NCBI RefSeq assembly: GCF_002878395.1
Contig: NC_061120.1
Location: 115,809,293-115,873,292 of the forward strand
Source: Capsicum annuum
Lineage: Eukaryota; Streptophyta; Magnoliopsida; Solanales; Solanaceae
DNA: 64,000 nt
Direction: 5' to 3'
Shown here piece after piece: positions 1-11,872 of the stretch. Position numbers and translations under genes: made by a program. The notes under the pieces were generated by a model. The model did not search any database. It had not been told where the DNA came from and saw only the letters and a program-made list of their open reading frames with translations. Within the stretch, counting starts at the first letter, position 1. Each line of letters opens with the position of its first letter.

Positions 1-311
1 GTGGTATATGTTTCATTCTTCTAGATTTTAAATGTGTTATTAATTTTGATTCAATACTAGATATTAATGTAATTAAGTAGGCTAGTCTTTGTGGATTTTC
101 TTTTGTTTTATTTAGACTTATATATTCTGAATAATTGCTAATTAAAGATTTTTTAATTTTTCTAAAAGCTTCTCTATTTTTAAATGGTCTTCGCATAATT
201 AATTTAATATTTTTGTAGGTAAATTTTTTAACTCTAAATCTAATTTTGGCTTTAACATGTATATTCTAACTCTAACTCTAACATATATCTCTTCCGTACT
301 TTTTAAATTAC
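1..311. other. AT-rich stretch, no gene recognised
   Basis: No coding region or terminal repeat could be recognised. The tail contains several TCTAAC-type short repeats near 240-290. It may be internal sequence of the element whose primer-binding-like site follows at 312, but nothing shows this directly. Confidence 0.3.
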
Positions 312-327
312 TGGGCTCTGATACCAT
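312..327 (-). other. tRNA-iMet primer-binding-site-like sequence of a retroelement
   Basis: Read on the minus strand this is TGGTATCAGAGCCC, the match to the 3' end of initiator tRNA-Met used by many plant retroelements as primer site. On the minus strand the LTR should lie to the right and the internal region to the left of the window edge. No matching LTR pair is visible, so the element's class is open. Confidence 0.5.
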
Positions 328-499
328 AATTTAAAAAGTAACTCTGCAATTACAACAGGATAAAATAATTAATGAATATATTTTACGAAAAAAGTAAATT
401 ATTAAAAGATATTGAAACAAAATATCCACGCACAAATAAAAATAGATTCACTAGAAACCTATTAAATCTATTTAACCCATTTAATCCGCACACCCCCCT

Positions 500-1168
500 A
501 CAAATCTAAATCGCTACATCATCCTTGAAAGAGGGATGTGGGTAGTCTAGATCCTATATTGACCTTGAAAGAGGGTTGTAGGTGACATAAGCATTTGTGA
601 ACAATAATATAGATAATAGTTCCATCCTTTTTACTATCTTATAAATAAGAATAAATTGTGGAACTACTATATCTTGGGCATCATCCTAGAAATAGGGATG
701 CCCAATTGAGGCTCTGTGATGACTGGTTAACCACACCTATGAGGTATTCGAAAGAATCCATGGGTGATAGTTTGGTACTTTGTTGAAAGGCTAGTACCAA
801 AGTCCCTAACCAAGCCTACCCACGCATGCTTTAACTAAGATTTGAAGTCGATTTTCATGTACCCATATACTAGTTGCCCCTAGTAAAACATAACCCCAAG
901 ATCCATCCCTAATTGATTACGCTCTAATTATTTGAAGCCTCAAGTTAGTCCTTTAGATGTCAAAAAGTAATTATATTTTTAAAACATTTAAAATCCCCCA
1001 ATTATTTGTATCTTAGGTTTAAATCTAGCAAGCGACATCCATTTCGAACTTACTCGATCTCCACTCACATTATTCCTCATGGATTCTACCCTAACTCAAA
1101 GTTGGGTAATTTTATTAACAATGACCGTCTTACACTTAAATGGGAGTGTAAGTTGAGTGTTATCAGTC
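500..1168 (+). mobile_element. Degenerate gypsy-type LTR remnant (3' half)
   Basis: The stretch ends AACAATGACCGTCTTACACT then GAGTGTAAGTTGAGTGTTATCA-like sequence. This closely resembles the end of the solo LTR at 14252-15758 (AACGACCGCTTTACACTCCC, ending GAGCGTTATCA). The left boundary is uncertain. It appears to be an old, diverged LTR of the same or a sister family. Confidence 0.5.
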
Positions 1169-1169
1169 A

Positions 1170-1352
1170 CGGGTCATTGGTTATTGATATGTTTTGAGTT
1201 TTCTTAAGCTTTTTGAATGTTCTCTTGTTATATGTTTGGAATACGCCCAACCTTAGAGGATGTTGTGTTTGGTTTGGTTAGATGCAGCAGAGTGATCTCT
1301 GGTCTATGTAGAACTTGAGATACCCATCAGGGTGAGGCCCTGGTTTGGGTCA
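1170..1352 (+). mobile_element. Second gypsy LTR-end remnant
   Basis: The sequence ends GGCCCTGGTTTGGGTCATGACA followed by CTTGTATGGTCA. This looks like a decayed LTR end plus primer-binding site of the type seen at 5640-5672 (ATGTCTTGACA then AGCTTAGTATAAGAGC). It is only a fragment and no coding sequence follows. Confidence 0.35.
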
Positions 1353-2569
1353 TGACACTTGTATGGTCATCTGCTAGAACTTCTCCTTCATCTTTATTGG
1401 AGGATCATGTAGTAGATTCTTTGTTTAGTACCTCAAACTATTTACCCCATAGGTTTTGCTGCATTCCTAGGGATTTGGTCCTTGTTTTTGAAAGTATTTT
1501 ATTGCCTAACAATATTTAGGTTTCTGGATCACCAATTATTTTTGCCACTAGAAAGAATATTAGTTTTGCCTTTTATAACCTATGTATCCTATGTTCTTGA
1601 ACTATATTTATGTTATTACCAATCACGAAGTCTTATTTTGTACCTTTGGTAGATTCACATATCTACACTTTTCATTACTAAGTCCTTTTGTCTTTCATTC
1701 CATACAATATTTTAGAACATAGTCACATGTAATCTGAATGGGTTCTGATGGCACTTCTCTTGTAATTCCATTTTTAATGTTCATCTCAATGTCTTAGGTA
1801 AGTTAGTGTACAGGTCTACCATTACCTTAACCCTTACACAACATGAGTTATCTTATTAATTATGGCTAGGACGAGTTGATTTAGATTCCCTACTGTTGAT
1901 GCTAAAGAGAAGAAGTATTTCTAACTCAAAAAAGTTGGTAAAAGGTTGGGAAACGAAATCCATGCCATATCTTTTGTTGTTTCTTCAATGATCTTGAATC
2001 TAGTATCATATAATAGTGTGCGCAACAAGTAAGAATACCCATCTTTGTATGTACTATAGAAAGGTTCTTTTGATACAAGATTTGTAAGAAAACTATAGTC
2101 GATTAAGATGAAGAAGTATGTGTCGACTACAAACTAAGCCAATTTGGCACCCTCCATTCACTTCACATTGTTATGGAATAATCTTCCCTTAATTCCTCTA
2201 GATCAAAATTCATAGGAAAATTTTCCAACAAAAACAACTTGTTGGTTTTTGATCTTATTCATTCGATTAACTTCTTTTTAACCCATCTTACATGTGGTGC
2301 ACCTCCCACCATTGTAACTATTTTATGAAGAATCAAATCAAATATTTACACTATCTCCAAGGGAGTGATTAGTATTTGCATACATTTTATCCGTAGGCAG
2401 ACTAGGATCAACAAGATGAGAACCTTTGGTTGCAGAAGACACTAAAGGGGGAAATCTACTAAAGCAAGTTGAGGGCGAATAACCAAATGTCACTATATGT
2501 CTACTGATGAGCTCATGTAGATTAGTGTTGGGGTTCATTTTATGATAAATAATAGAGATTTCTATTATT
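1353..2569. other. Unassigned spacer before copia LTR
   Basis: About 1.2 kb without a convincing gene. Short open frames occur (for example 2338-2574, minus) but they show no family signature. It is probably decayed repeat DNA. Confidence 0.3.
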
Positions 2570-2884
2570 AACAAATGGAAAAAGAAGTGTAATGTTACAG
2601 GGAAGAACGATAAAGAAATGGCAGTTGTAAATTGCTACAAAATAGCAAAGAGAGAAAGAAAAAATCTGATGGTTTTTGAGTTCTATTTTAATCTCTACAT
2701 TATTATTTTAGATGTTTCTCAATACATATAAATACATTGTGTCTGAGATTACAAACCACATAATAAGGAAAAATATCTCACACCAAACTAATTACATATG
2801 AGGCTCATTAACCACCACTCATTTTAACTACCAAAAAAATATCTACCATCTTGGAATTTCTAGAAAAATTTTAATTTCCTAACA
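2570..2884 (-). mobile_element. Copia element W, 3' LTR (left copy)
   Basis: This stretch matches 18062-18396 over most of its length (shared blocks GGAAAAAGAAGTGTAA, TTTTTGAGTTCTATTTTAAT, GGCTCATTAACCA, AATTTCCTAACA). On the minus strand the LTR opens TGTTAGGAAATT. Adjacent minus-strand RNase H sequence places it as the 3' LTR of a minus-strand copia element. The outer boundary is accurate to a few bases only. Confidence 0.7.
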
Positions 2885-3890
2885 CTCCTCCTTCAAATGT
2901 TTTGCTAAAACTCCTAGAAACATCCTTTGAAACTAAAATTTATTGGTGAAAAGATCTGTGGTTAGAATATCATCTTATTGTTCTTTACTTCTACAATGCA
3001 GCAACTTAACTTTGACATTCTTCTCGGTATTTCATACAACAAGAATCCTGATGTTGATATGCTTTGTCTTTCCACGTTGCATTAGATTTTTTGCCATAGA
3101 AATGACTGATTTATTATCCACATAAATCATTGTTGGCTTTTTTTTGTAAAAGGTTCAGTTAAAATAAGATCTTTCTCAGAAAATTCCTTGATTTATAGCA
3201 GATGCAGCAGCCACATACTCGGCATCTATAGAATATTGAGCTACAATATCTTGTTTTTTTGTTCTGTAAGAAAAAAATGCCCAAACCAAATAAAAAGAGT
3301 AACCAGATGTGCTTTTGTAATTGTCTAAACATCCACCCCAATCACTATATGAATAGCCAACAAAAGTTCTATATCCACACTTCTACACCATATTCCATAA
3401 TTGATTGTCCCTCTAATAAAGCTTAGCACCCTTTTAGCAACTCCAAAATGCTTAATATTGGGACTGCACATATATAGGAATAATAAACAAGCAGCAAACA
3501 TCACATCTAGCCTGGTAGCAGTCAAATATATCAAGCTTTTAATAAGTCTTCTATAAAGTTTTGGATCTTCCCTCTCTTATCCATCATCCTTCATTAATAT
3601 TTTCATTCACAACACGTAGAGTAGTAACTTTTTTGCACTTGTCAAGCTTGAACTTTTATAATAGATTAAAGGCATACCTTTTCTGGGACAAGAAAATTCC
3701 TTCACAATATTAAGCAATCCCATTCCTAGGAAAAACTTCATCTCTCCTAGATCATAAATCTCAAACCCTTTAACATTTTATTTTAACCACAAGAGAATTC
3801 TCACCTATGATCATCAAATCATCAATTTAAATAGATATCATGATGAACTAACCATCATATTTACTTTTGAAGTACAAAATAGTCTCATTT
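2885..3890 (-). pseudogene. Copia element W: end of reverse transcriptase and RNase H, decayed
   Basis: Minus-strand conceptual translation gives pieces typical of the Ty1/copia C-terminal polyprotein. Near 3790-3830 there is a degraded YVDDLMIIG RT active-site motif with a stop in it. At 3325-3534 the frame reads YLTATRLDVMFAA, then FGVAKRVLSFIRGTINYGIW, the block joining RT to RNase H. At 3159-3260 an AEYVAAASA-like stretch and at 3060-3120 a YVDNKSVI-like RNase H stretch follow. Several frameshifts and stops separate the pieces, so no product is possible. The sequence breaks off at 3890, where a gypsy LTR begins; the missing protease, integrase and most of RT do not reappear beside the gag half at 17.1 kb. 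Confidence 0.75.
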
Positions 3891-5653
3891 AGGGGTTAGG
3901 GGTCATTTTGGGACACCAAGGCAATGAGGGTCTGCGATATTGGTATGCCATAGAGGTTAGACTCCGCGATATTAGTGTGGCACGGAGGCTACCCTCAGTG
4001 ATAGCGGCGTGCCAGGCTGATGTTTTAATTTGGTCTAGTTTTTGTTTTATTCACTTGGAGAGAGATTTTTTGGTCTTTTTACCCCTTGCACCACCTTATA
4101 ATATAAAATAACCCCATTTTCTTCAGTTTTTAAAGATTTAATCACTCTCTTTTTTTGTCAAACTCAAAACCTGAGAACATTCAAGGGTTTTACAGTGAAT
4201 TCTTCATCTGGGATCCAAACTTCAAATTTTCTTCAATTTCTTGAGTATTTCAGGCATATATCATATTTTCAAACATTAATTTTACATTGTGACACTTATT
4301 TGATCATTATCCATGTGTTTTCAATTGTGGGTTTTAAATTGCATTGAGGGGTTTTGATTGGTATCACTTGAACAACTTTTCCCATGATTTAAGTTTTAAA
4401 GTTTTGGGTTTTTTGGACTGAATGGGTGCATTGTTATGGGAATTGGAATAGGGAACATATGTTTCCCAAAATTAATAACTTTTTGGATTGGTAATGGCAT
4501 TAACTCTAACTCACTTTGTTAATTTAGTTTTTGAACATGGATAATTGGATAATTCAACTTATTTATGAACTCATTGCATAGCATTAATGGATAAATGGTT
4601 AAAATAGATTTGAAAGGCCCTTGGTGGTCATGGTTCAGATTTTTAAATGTAACTTAGGAGTCCATTTGGTTTTGTGGATTGGTTTAGAAAGAATATATTA
4701 GCTTAAAAGCATAATGGTATGACAATACCAAGTGGTAAATCACTTAATATAAGACTCCTAGGTTAACATTTGGGTTTATGTGTAAATTGTTTTAAATTAG
4801 GATTAAAGGGAACTATGTAACTCACCGTGAAGGTATTGTCTTGGGGGACTAACAATGGAAACCATATTTGCCGGCGTAGGGGTCTATATGATTGTGTGTT
4901 TGATTCACACATTATATTTTGGAATACCTAGAGCCTTGGTGTCTTTAGCCCTTCCTTCAGATTTTGTGGTTCGTGCGGCTAACACGTGGTAGGGCCCTTT
5001 CAGTAGGGAAAGTCAAACCCATATTGCCTATGAGTGCCTTTAGAACAGAGTGAGTTGCACAATTTAGGTTAATGGTTTAAACCCTCATGTTCATGACCCT
5101 TACCCTATCCCAAAATCCTATATATGTATATATAATTATTATGCATATGATTTTGACTGGTTGTTATCATTGTCTTTGTTTTATCACTTTTCCTGACTTA
5201 CACGCCAGTGCTTATCCCACTGATCGTTCTTGGACACTACGTTATTTTATGATGTAGGGTCCGAAGGGTTTTTTGTTGCTCTTGTATATCATTAGGTTAT
5301 TTGTTACTCTTATAAATTTGCTCTGAAGTGTTGAGCTTCCATCTTATAGAACGCCTGGTCATTTCACTAGTTTTATTATTATTCTAGTAGGTTGGATTCT
5401 TTTTTCGGTCATGGTCGGGGGCATGTCCCGACCAGTTTGGCATTTTTGGTTTTAGAGGCTTTTGAGGATAAGTGTGGGTTGGATGTGGGTATTGATTCAT
5501 AAAGTTATATTTGATTATCTATTTTTTTATTACTATTGGTTTGGCTTCCACTGTATTCTTTTATTGTTTCTGGATGTTAGGCTAAGGGGGGTCTCTGGCT
5601 CATGGTGGGCTTAAGATACTCGCCACAACTAGGCCGTGGTTTATGTCTTGACA
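3891..5653 (+). mobile_element. Gypsy element X, 5' LTR (5'-truncated)
   Basis: Homologous to 11998-13100: shared blocks include GGTCATTTTGGG, GTGAATTCTTCATCTG and GAGGGGTTTTGATT. The 3' copy has about 125 bp more at its start (TGTAAGGCCCCGT), so this copy is truncated at its left end. It ends ATGTCTTGACA, immediately followed by a degenerate primer-binding site, which fixes its 3' border. Full length would have been about 1.9 kb. Confidence 0.7.
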
Positions 5654-5672
5654 AGCTTAGTATAAGAGCATG
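5654..5672 (+). other. Degenerate primer-binding site of gypsy X
   Basis: AGCTTAGTATAAGAGCATGG corresponds to the common plant ACTTGGTATCAGAGCATGG primer site for initiator tRNA-Met, with several substitutions. Its position directly after the LTR supports the element's orientation. Confidence 0.55.
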
Positions 5673-5859
5673 GTTCAGGGTCATTGGGTGTCTACAAATC
5701 TATGTCAGGTAGAGTGACTTTTATGGTTGGGTAGCGCACCACTCTTATGGGTGGAGGCTACAAGACATTTAGGAATGTTTCCCTATTTTGTGTTCTATTT
5801 TGGGCTATAGAGTCTAGTTGTCTTGAAACTTCTCTAATTCTTGGCTTACTCATATTTCA

Positions 5860-7522
5860 GATCAAGCCTCCCCGAAAATTTGACATTCGTAGAAACTCAG
5901 TAAGAAGCTCTGTCCCACCTGAGAAAAATATAGAGGGGACTCATCCTACTTTTGGAGTGTACACCCGATCTAGGGTCCCTACTCCTAATTGTACTTCGCC
6001 ACATAGAGTTCTACCTATCCCTATTAATTCGCCTAGGGCATCTCGAGTTGGTGAAACTTATGACCAATCACCTCAGGGAGATATCACTAATGCGAAGTTC
6101 TATCAGTCCATTCATATGCTTACTCAGATGGTGGTCTTACAGTCTCATCAATCTAATCATGTTGGTTTTGTTGCTCATTTGTCTGAGGTTACTTAGGTTG
6201 AACAGGTTATAAGGTTAAACCCCAACCTTTACATGCTCTAAGTTTGAGGAGGATCCTCAGAGGTTTATTGATAAGATAGAGAAGATTTTCATAGTAATGC
6301 ATGCTACTAATTCTGAAGGTGTAGAATTTATTATGTATCAATTGAAAGATATAGCTTATTAGTGGTGTGAGAATGGGAAGTAATAAGGGGTAATGATGTT
6401 GAGCACACACTACGAGATGAGTTTTTAGGTGCCTTTGTTTATCACTTCAATCCTCCAGAGTTAAGGAAAGTTAAGGCTGAAGAGATTGCAAATTTAAAGA
6501 AGGATAAGATGAGTGTGTAGGAGTATGCTCTAAAATTTCAGCAGTTGTCCCATTATGCTCTAGAGCTTGTGGCTAACATGATATCCAAAATGAGAAAGTT
6601 TGCTTCTGATTTCTCTCATAATTTGGTATTGGAGGGTAAGGTTGTCATGTTAAACAATGATATAGACATCTACAGACTAGTGGTTTATATACATCAGGTG
6701 GAGGATGAAAAAATAAGTAGGTGGAGATGGAAGAGAGGTAGAATAAGAAGTTTAGCTATTCAGATTAGGGTGTAGGTAAACAGAACAGTAGAAGAGATAG
6801 TAGATAGTGTACTAAGAAGAAAAATTGGGGAAGTTCTTATTCGATGGCTAGTGCTCCTTATCCTGAGCCTTCTAGTGATTATCGTTTCTAGGCTAGCAGC
6901 GGTCCTAAGGTACAAGGTGCCTAGTCTTAAGTTAGTGGAGCTTAGTCAGCCCCACCATATCTTTCTTATCGTTTGTGTGTACAAATTTATCATGGTTATT
7001 GTGAGGAACTTATATTTCAATTGTGGTCAGCCTAGCCATCTGTAGAGAAATTATCCTATAGCCAAGGTTGTTAATAGAGTGCATAAGGTTCCAATCGCCA
7101 CTTCTTCAACTCCAGCTGAACAAAATCATCTCTATACACTTGCTAATCGTCAAGACTCTGAGGCATCCACTGATGTTATTACCAGTATGTTACAACTCTT
7201 CTCTTATAATTTTTATTATTTTCTTAATTCAGGTTCTACCTTATCTTATGTAACCCCTTATATGGCTGTACACTTTGATTTTGGTCCTACAGGTATTTTT
7301 GACCCCTTTTCTATGTCTAATCTGGTAAGTGATTCTATTGTTGCTAGAAAAATCTATAGGATTTGCATGGTGTCCATCTTTCATAGGAAAACGTTAGTGG
7401 ATTTAATAGAACTTGACATGGTAGACTTTGATGTAATCTTGAGGATGGATTGGCTCCATTTATATGGGGTTTATGTGGATATTTATTCAGATCAGAAGAT
7501 CTTGCAATATGTATTTACGTAG
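5860..7522 (+). pseudogene. Gypsy X gag, zinc knuckle and protease, with RT deleted
   Basis: A decayed Ty3/gypsy gag-pol N-terminal half. Gag-like text starts near 5860 (IKPPRKFDIRRNSVRSS) and continues through DPQRFIDKIEKIF at 6250-6300, with stops and frame changes. A zinc-knuckle remnant FNCGQPSHL lies near 7015-7042, followed by a stop. The retroviral-type aspartic protease region is open from 7079 to 7522; its catalytic DSGST is changed to NSGST (7228-7242), so the active-site aspartate is lost. At about 7457-7462 the protease text FDVILRMDWLH runs directly into RNase H text (LYGVYVDIYSDQKILQYVFT), which means the whole RT domain is missing. The frame then meets TAG at 7520. Confidence 0.8.
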
Positions 7523-9176
7523 AAGGAATTAAATCTCAGGTGGAGGTGGTGGCTCAGGCTATTTAAGGAGTATGACATAAGCCTTCACTACCATCCAGTT
7601 AAAGCTAATGTTGTAGTTGATTTTCTTAGAAGGTTTTCTATAGGGAGCTTGTCTCACGTTAATGAGGGTAGGATAAGACTTATGAAGGATATTCACCGAT
7701 TGGCTAACTTGGGAATTAGTCTCTTAGACTCTGAAGATGGAGCAGTGATTATTCATGAAGTGGTTAAATCGTCTACTCGTGTTGAGGTGAAGAAGGAGAA
7801 GTCCTTGGATCCCATGTTTATGCAGATTAAAGATGATGTGGGTCATCAAAAGGTCATGGATTTTAAGATTGAGGGAGATGGTATCTTGAGGTATCAAGGA
7901 AGGTTGTGTATTCCTTATGTTGATGGGCTGCGGGAAATGATCTTGACGGAGGCTCATAAGTCCAGGTATACAATTCTTCTGGGTTTAACTAAGATGTATC
8001 ATGAGTTTAAGTAAATCTATTGGTGGAATGATAAAAAGAGAGATGTGGCAAATTTTATGGCTAAATGTATAGTTTGTCAGTAAGTTAAGGTAGAATATTG
8101 AGGTCGGGTGGCATATCTCAAGAGATAGAGTTTCCTAAATGTAAGTAGGAGATGATTAATATGGATTTCGTTACGGCTCTTCCGCGGTCTCGCAATCAGT
8201 ATGATTCTATTTGGGTCATTGTGGATAAAATGACTAAGTCCACTCACTTCTTACTTGTGAGGGATAACTACTTAGGAGAGGATTATGCAAAGTTATTTAT
8301 TCAGGAGATAGTCAACCTGCATGGATCTCCTGTGTCCATCATTTCAAAATGAGGTACATAACTTTCTTCTAATTTTTGACATTCATTTTAGAAAGGTTTT
8401 GGCACTTAGGTGAACCTTAGCACTACTTCCACCCTCAAATGGATGGATAAGCAGAATAGACTATTCAGAATTTGGAGGAAATGCTAAGGGCTTGTTTATT
8501 GAATTTAAGGGTATTTGGGTTAACCATTTACCTCTTATTGATTTTACATATAATAATAGTTACCATTATAGCATCCAAATGTCTCTTTTTGAGAATCTTT
8601 ATGAAAAAGGTATAGGTCTCTTATTGGGTGGTTTGAGGTAGGTAAGACAAGGTTGTTTGATCCTGACTTAATTCACTAAGCTATGGAGAAGGTGAAGTTA
8701 ATTATAGAAAAACTTAAGACTACTCAAAGTTTCCAAAAGTCTTATGTGGATGTGAGGTGAAGGGAGTTAAAGTTTGAAGTAAGTGATTGGTATTCTTGAA
8801 GATATCGCTTATGAAAGGAGTTATGAGGGTTGGAAAGAAAGGGAAGCCTAGTCCCCATTATGTTGGTCCAGATCATATTGTGAAGAGGATTGGTAATGTC
8901 ATTTATGAGTTGGAATTGACAGTTAGTTTGGCTTCTATTCACCTTATTTTCCATATGTCTATGCTGAAAAAGTGTGTGGGCGGCCCTTCTTTAATAGTGT
9001 CGGTTGAATATGTTGGTGTTATGAATTCTTTGTCTTATGAGAAGGTACCAACCAAAATATAAGATAGGCAAGTTCGTAGATTAAAGACTAAGGATGTAAC
9101 TTCGGTGAAGGTGCTTAGGAGGAATCAGAAGGTGGAAGAAGCTACATTGAAAGGTGAGAAAGATATAAAGGACAAG
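7523..9176 (+). pseudogene. Gypsy X RNase H end and integrase, decayed
   Basis: Text typical of the end of RNase H (EYDISLHYHPVKANVVVDFL, 7567-7626) leads to the integrase. Open pieces are 7649-8014 (ending in the zinc-binding N-terminal region), 8152-8352 (INMDFVTALPRSRNQYDSIW, then IVDKMTKSTHF, the catalytic core start) and 8787-9062 (KISLMKGVMRVGKKGKPSPH, integrase C-terminal domain). Between 8353 and 8786 the core is full of stops. The frame continues DRQVRRLKTKDVTSVKVL to 9176, where it is interrupted by a solo LTR and resumes at 11705. No functional protein is possible. Confidence 0.8.
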
Positions 9177-11699
9177 TGAAACACCCTGGGTTTCTAGCCC
9201 ATATAAAAATTTTTTGATTTCTGGTCTTTGGATAGGATACAACTAGGAGAAATAACTCGTACACTGGGATACAAGTGGTATGGTTTAGTCGTATGCTAAT
9301 CAGGGTTGGTTGGTGTGTTGGATTTGGTTTCTGGAATAGATACAACTTGGGTGGTACGAGTCATATCGGTGGACACGGATTATTTGGTTTGGGTCTTTCC
9401 TTCACTTAATCTTAGACTTGGTAGACTAAGTTGGATCCAAGTACGATTAGCTCACCATAAGCCATAAGCCAAGGTACTAGTCAAATTATGGACTCGTATG
9501 GTGGGTAGTGTTCAATACTCTTTAGATTCTATTTTGTCGGGGGTACAATCATGGGTACCAATTGTATGCATGGATACGACATGGTTTAGGGTGAGTTATA
9601 CCTTGGATAGTGTTGGGTCCAAGGAAAATAGCCTTGGGTACGAGTGGTGGGTACCACTCATATTGGAGGGTACAACAGGTATGGATAGTCGTAACCCTCT
9701 GACGAGATTTTGGTACAGTTTAAGTAAGGGCAATCTGGGAATTTCCCCACTTAACCTATTAAGGCCCTACGACTTTACATACTTAGAAGGTTATTTGCCA
9801 TATTATTCTATTCTTTAATACTTAGAAAACACTCTCTAATTCTCTCTAAAGTTCTTGGGCAAAAAAAGCTAGGGTTTCATCTTAAGAATTAATTTGGGGC
9901 TTCTGTTGGTGATTTCTCTCCATCATCTTCTTGGTTTAAGGAATGTTCTCTTTCCTCATTGTTAGTTCTAACAAAAGACATGGTTTTATACAATGTTTTC
10001 ATAGTTTGATTATTGTATGGCTTTGGGTTTTCAAAAATGATTTAGGGGGTTTTGGTTATAAATGCTTGGTTATGGTTTTCTTATGTTTTGATTATGCTTT
10101 TATATGCTTTAATGGTCGTTTTGGATAATTGGTTGCATGGGAATGGTTATTTGGTAATTTGCTTTGGTTTTGAAAATAGTATGCCCCCAATATGTTTAAT
10201 AAAATGCCTATGAGAATGTTTTCACCACATTGTTGAATTTTTAATGGAACTTATGCATGGTTTAAACTTGGTAATGGAACCTTAAATGGTTAAATGGTTT
10301 GGAATGGTCAAAATAGAATGGTTTTGGGTTTAACAATCATTTTTGTTGGGTTTAACAATCATTCTTGTGGGGTACAATGGAATCCCCCAGGCAATCACAA
10401 TAATGGAACACTTGTGGGGTACATGTGACTCCCCCCAAGTTAACTCAGCAAATGGGTACACGAGAATCCCTTTACCTTAGAAGGTTTGGCTGAGGACAAT
10501 ACTTGCAAGTTATAGTCGGTATGACGATAACACTATTAATATCCTTGGTTAATAATAAATAGAATAACTGATTAGTTGGTTGGAAATGGTTTTAATTAGG
10601 AAATAATGGCAGTATGATAGCTAACCGTGAAGGTGGGAGTTCAATGAACGAACACTGAAAACTCATGCTTGCTGACATGAGAGGTAGGGCATGGTAACCC
10701 TTTTATGATACTACGAGGTACACAAGAATCCTCTAAGTACAGTTTACATATGTATTATGGAGGGTAAGGGTACTTGGGAATCCCTTACTCTTATGGTATC
10801 TCTGGTTAATGTGGCTACACGCATCGAGGCCCATTCAGGGGGTTCCACTGGACCCATATAGACTGTGGGTGGTTAATTATAGTTAAGCCGCACATATAAA
10901 GGTTAATGGCTTCAGATGCATGCTAAACTTGATTCCCTTTCCCGGCATGGTTATATATATGTATGTATGTATGTATGGTATGTATGCATATGGTTGGTTT
11001 ACTTGGTTTTACTGGTTGGCATTATTTTATCCTTATACTGAGATTATGCTAGCGTTCACCCACTAATCTATCTTTGGTCGACTGTATCCCCGCACGATGC
11101 AAGAACCGGTTGTTCTACTCCACCTGCATAGTTATCGAATATTGGGATCATCTTTTGGATTGAAGTTGTGAGCTTCTATTTTTTGGAAGGCTCTATTTCA
11201 TGGATGTTATTTCATACTTTGGTTTATTTATGGATATTAGTTTTAGTTATGGTCGGTGGCATGTCCCAACAGATATTGGTTATCTTTTGGTTAGAGGCTT
11301 TTGTAGAACTACTATGGGTTGGTATGGGTGGGATCAGTATTAGTGTCAGCCTTAGTATTGGCATTGGTATTGGGGCTGATACTATTGGACAAAATTTCTC
11401 ACTGTTCCATTCTTTTATGTTATGTAATGGAACTTCGTTTGGTTACTGTTTTGATTTTGGTTTACGGTTTGGTTATGGTTATCAGTTGGTTTGGGATGGT
11501 TGGACTCATTTAGGTCGCTCACGGTTATAGACCTATCCCAGAGTCTTGATTTGTATAATTATATGCTATCTTGTTATATGATTGGAATTTATCTGACACA
11601 GGTTATACGTTGGATGGTTGGGTTAGGTATTGGGGGGTCCCCGGTCCTAGTTGGACTTGGGATGCCCATTACGACAAAGCCCTCGGTCGGGTCGGGTCA
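9177..11699 (+). mobile_element. Solo LTR Y inserted in gypsy X integrase
   Basis: A 2.5 kb block that begins TGAAACACCCTGGG and ends GGTCGGGTCGGGTCA (TG...CA), with no coding sequence of its own. It is flanked by ACAAG (9172-9176) and TCAAG (11700-11704), a 5 bp target duplication with one mismatch. Removing it restores the reading of the host integrase tail across the junction, which strongly supports a discrete insertion. Weak open frames inside (9498-9818, 11168-11530) are low-complexity Gly/Trp/Val-rich LTR sequence, not genes. Confidence 0.75.
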
Positions 11700-11704
11700 T
11701 CAAG

Positions 11705-11743
11705 TACACGTTCATGTTCCATGTGTTGGATGAAAGTGCTTAA
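11705..11743 (+). pseudogene. Gypsy X polyprotein C-terminal tail after solo LTR
   Basis: The 13 codons YTFMFHVLDESA plus stop continue the frame interrupted at 9176 (…KDIKDK). The EEATW…KYPxxFH-type tail is typical of this gypsy polyprotein. This is the downstream half of a frame split by LTR Y. Confidence 0.7.
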
Positions 11744-11858
11744 GGTATGGGTTTCATTTCCCTCTTGTCACTTTCTAAATTTTTTATTTGATTCTGGTGT
11801 ATTGTTGTTATAATCATGCTAAAAATAGCCTAACTTCTCATTTGGGGATGAATGATCC

Positions 11859-11872
11859 AAAGGGAGGGATAA
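11859..11872 (+). other. Polypurine tract of gypsy X
   Basis: AAAGGGAGGGATAA directly precedes the TGTAAGGCCCC start of the 3' LTR. Polypurine tracts prime plus-strand synthesis at this position in LTR retrotransposons. Confidence 0.6.

Noticed and set aside
312..327. Possible endogenous pararetrovirus, because these also use an initiator tRNA-Met primer site
   Set aside because: No movement, coat or pararetroviral RT text was found beside it. LTR retrotransposons are the simpler source.
9498..11813. Several 60-120 codon open frames (plus)
   Set aside because: They lie inside solo LTR Y or the short 3' tail of gypsy X and change frame without domain content.
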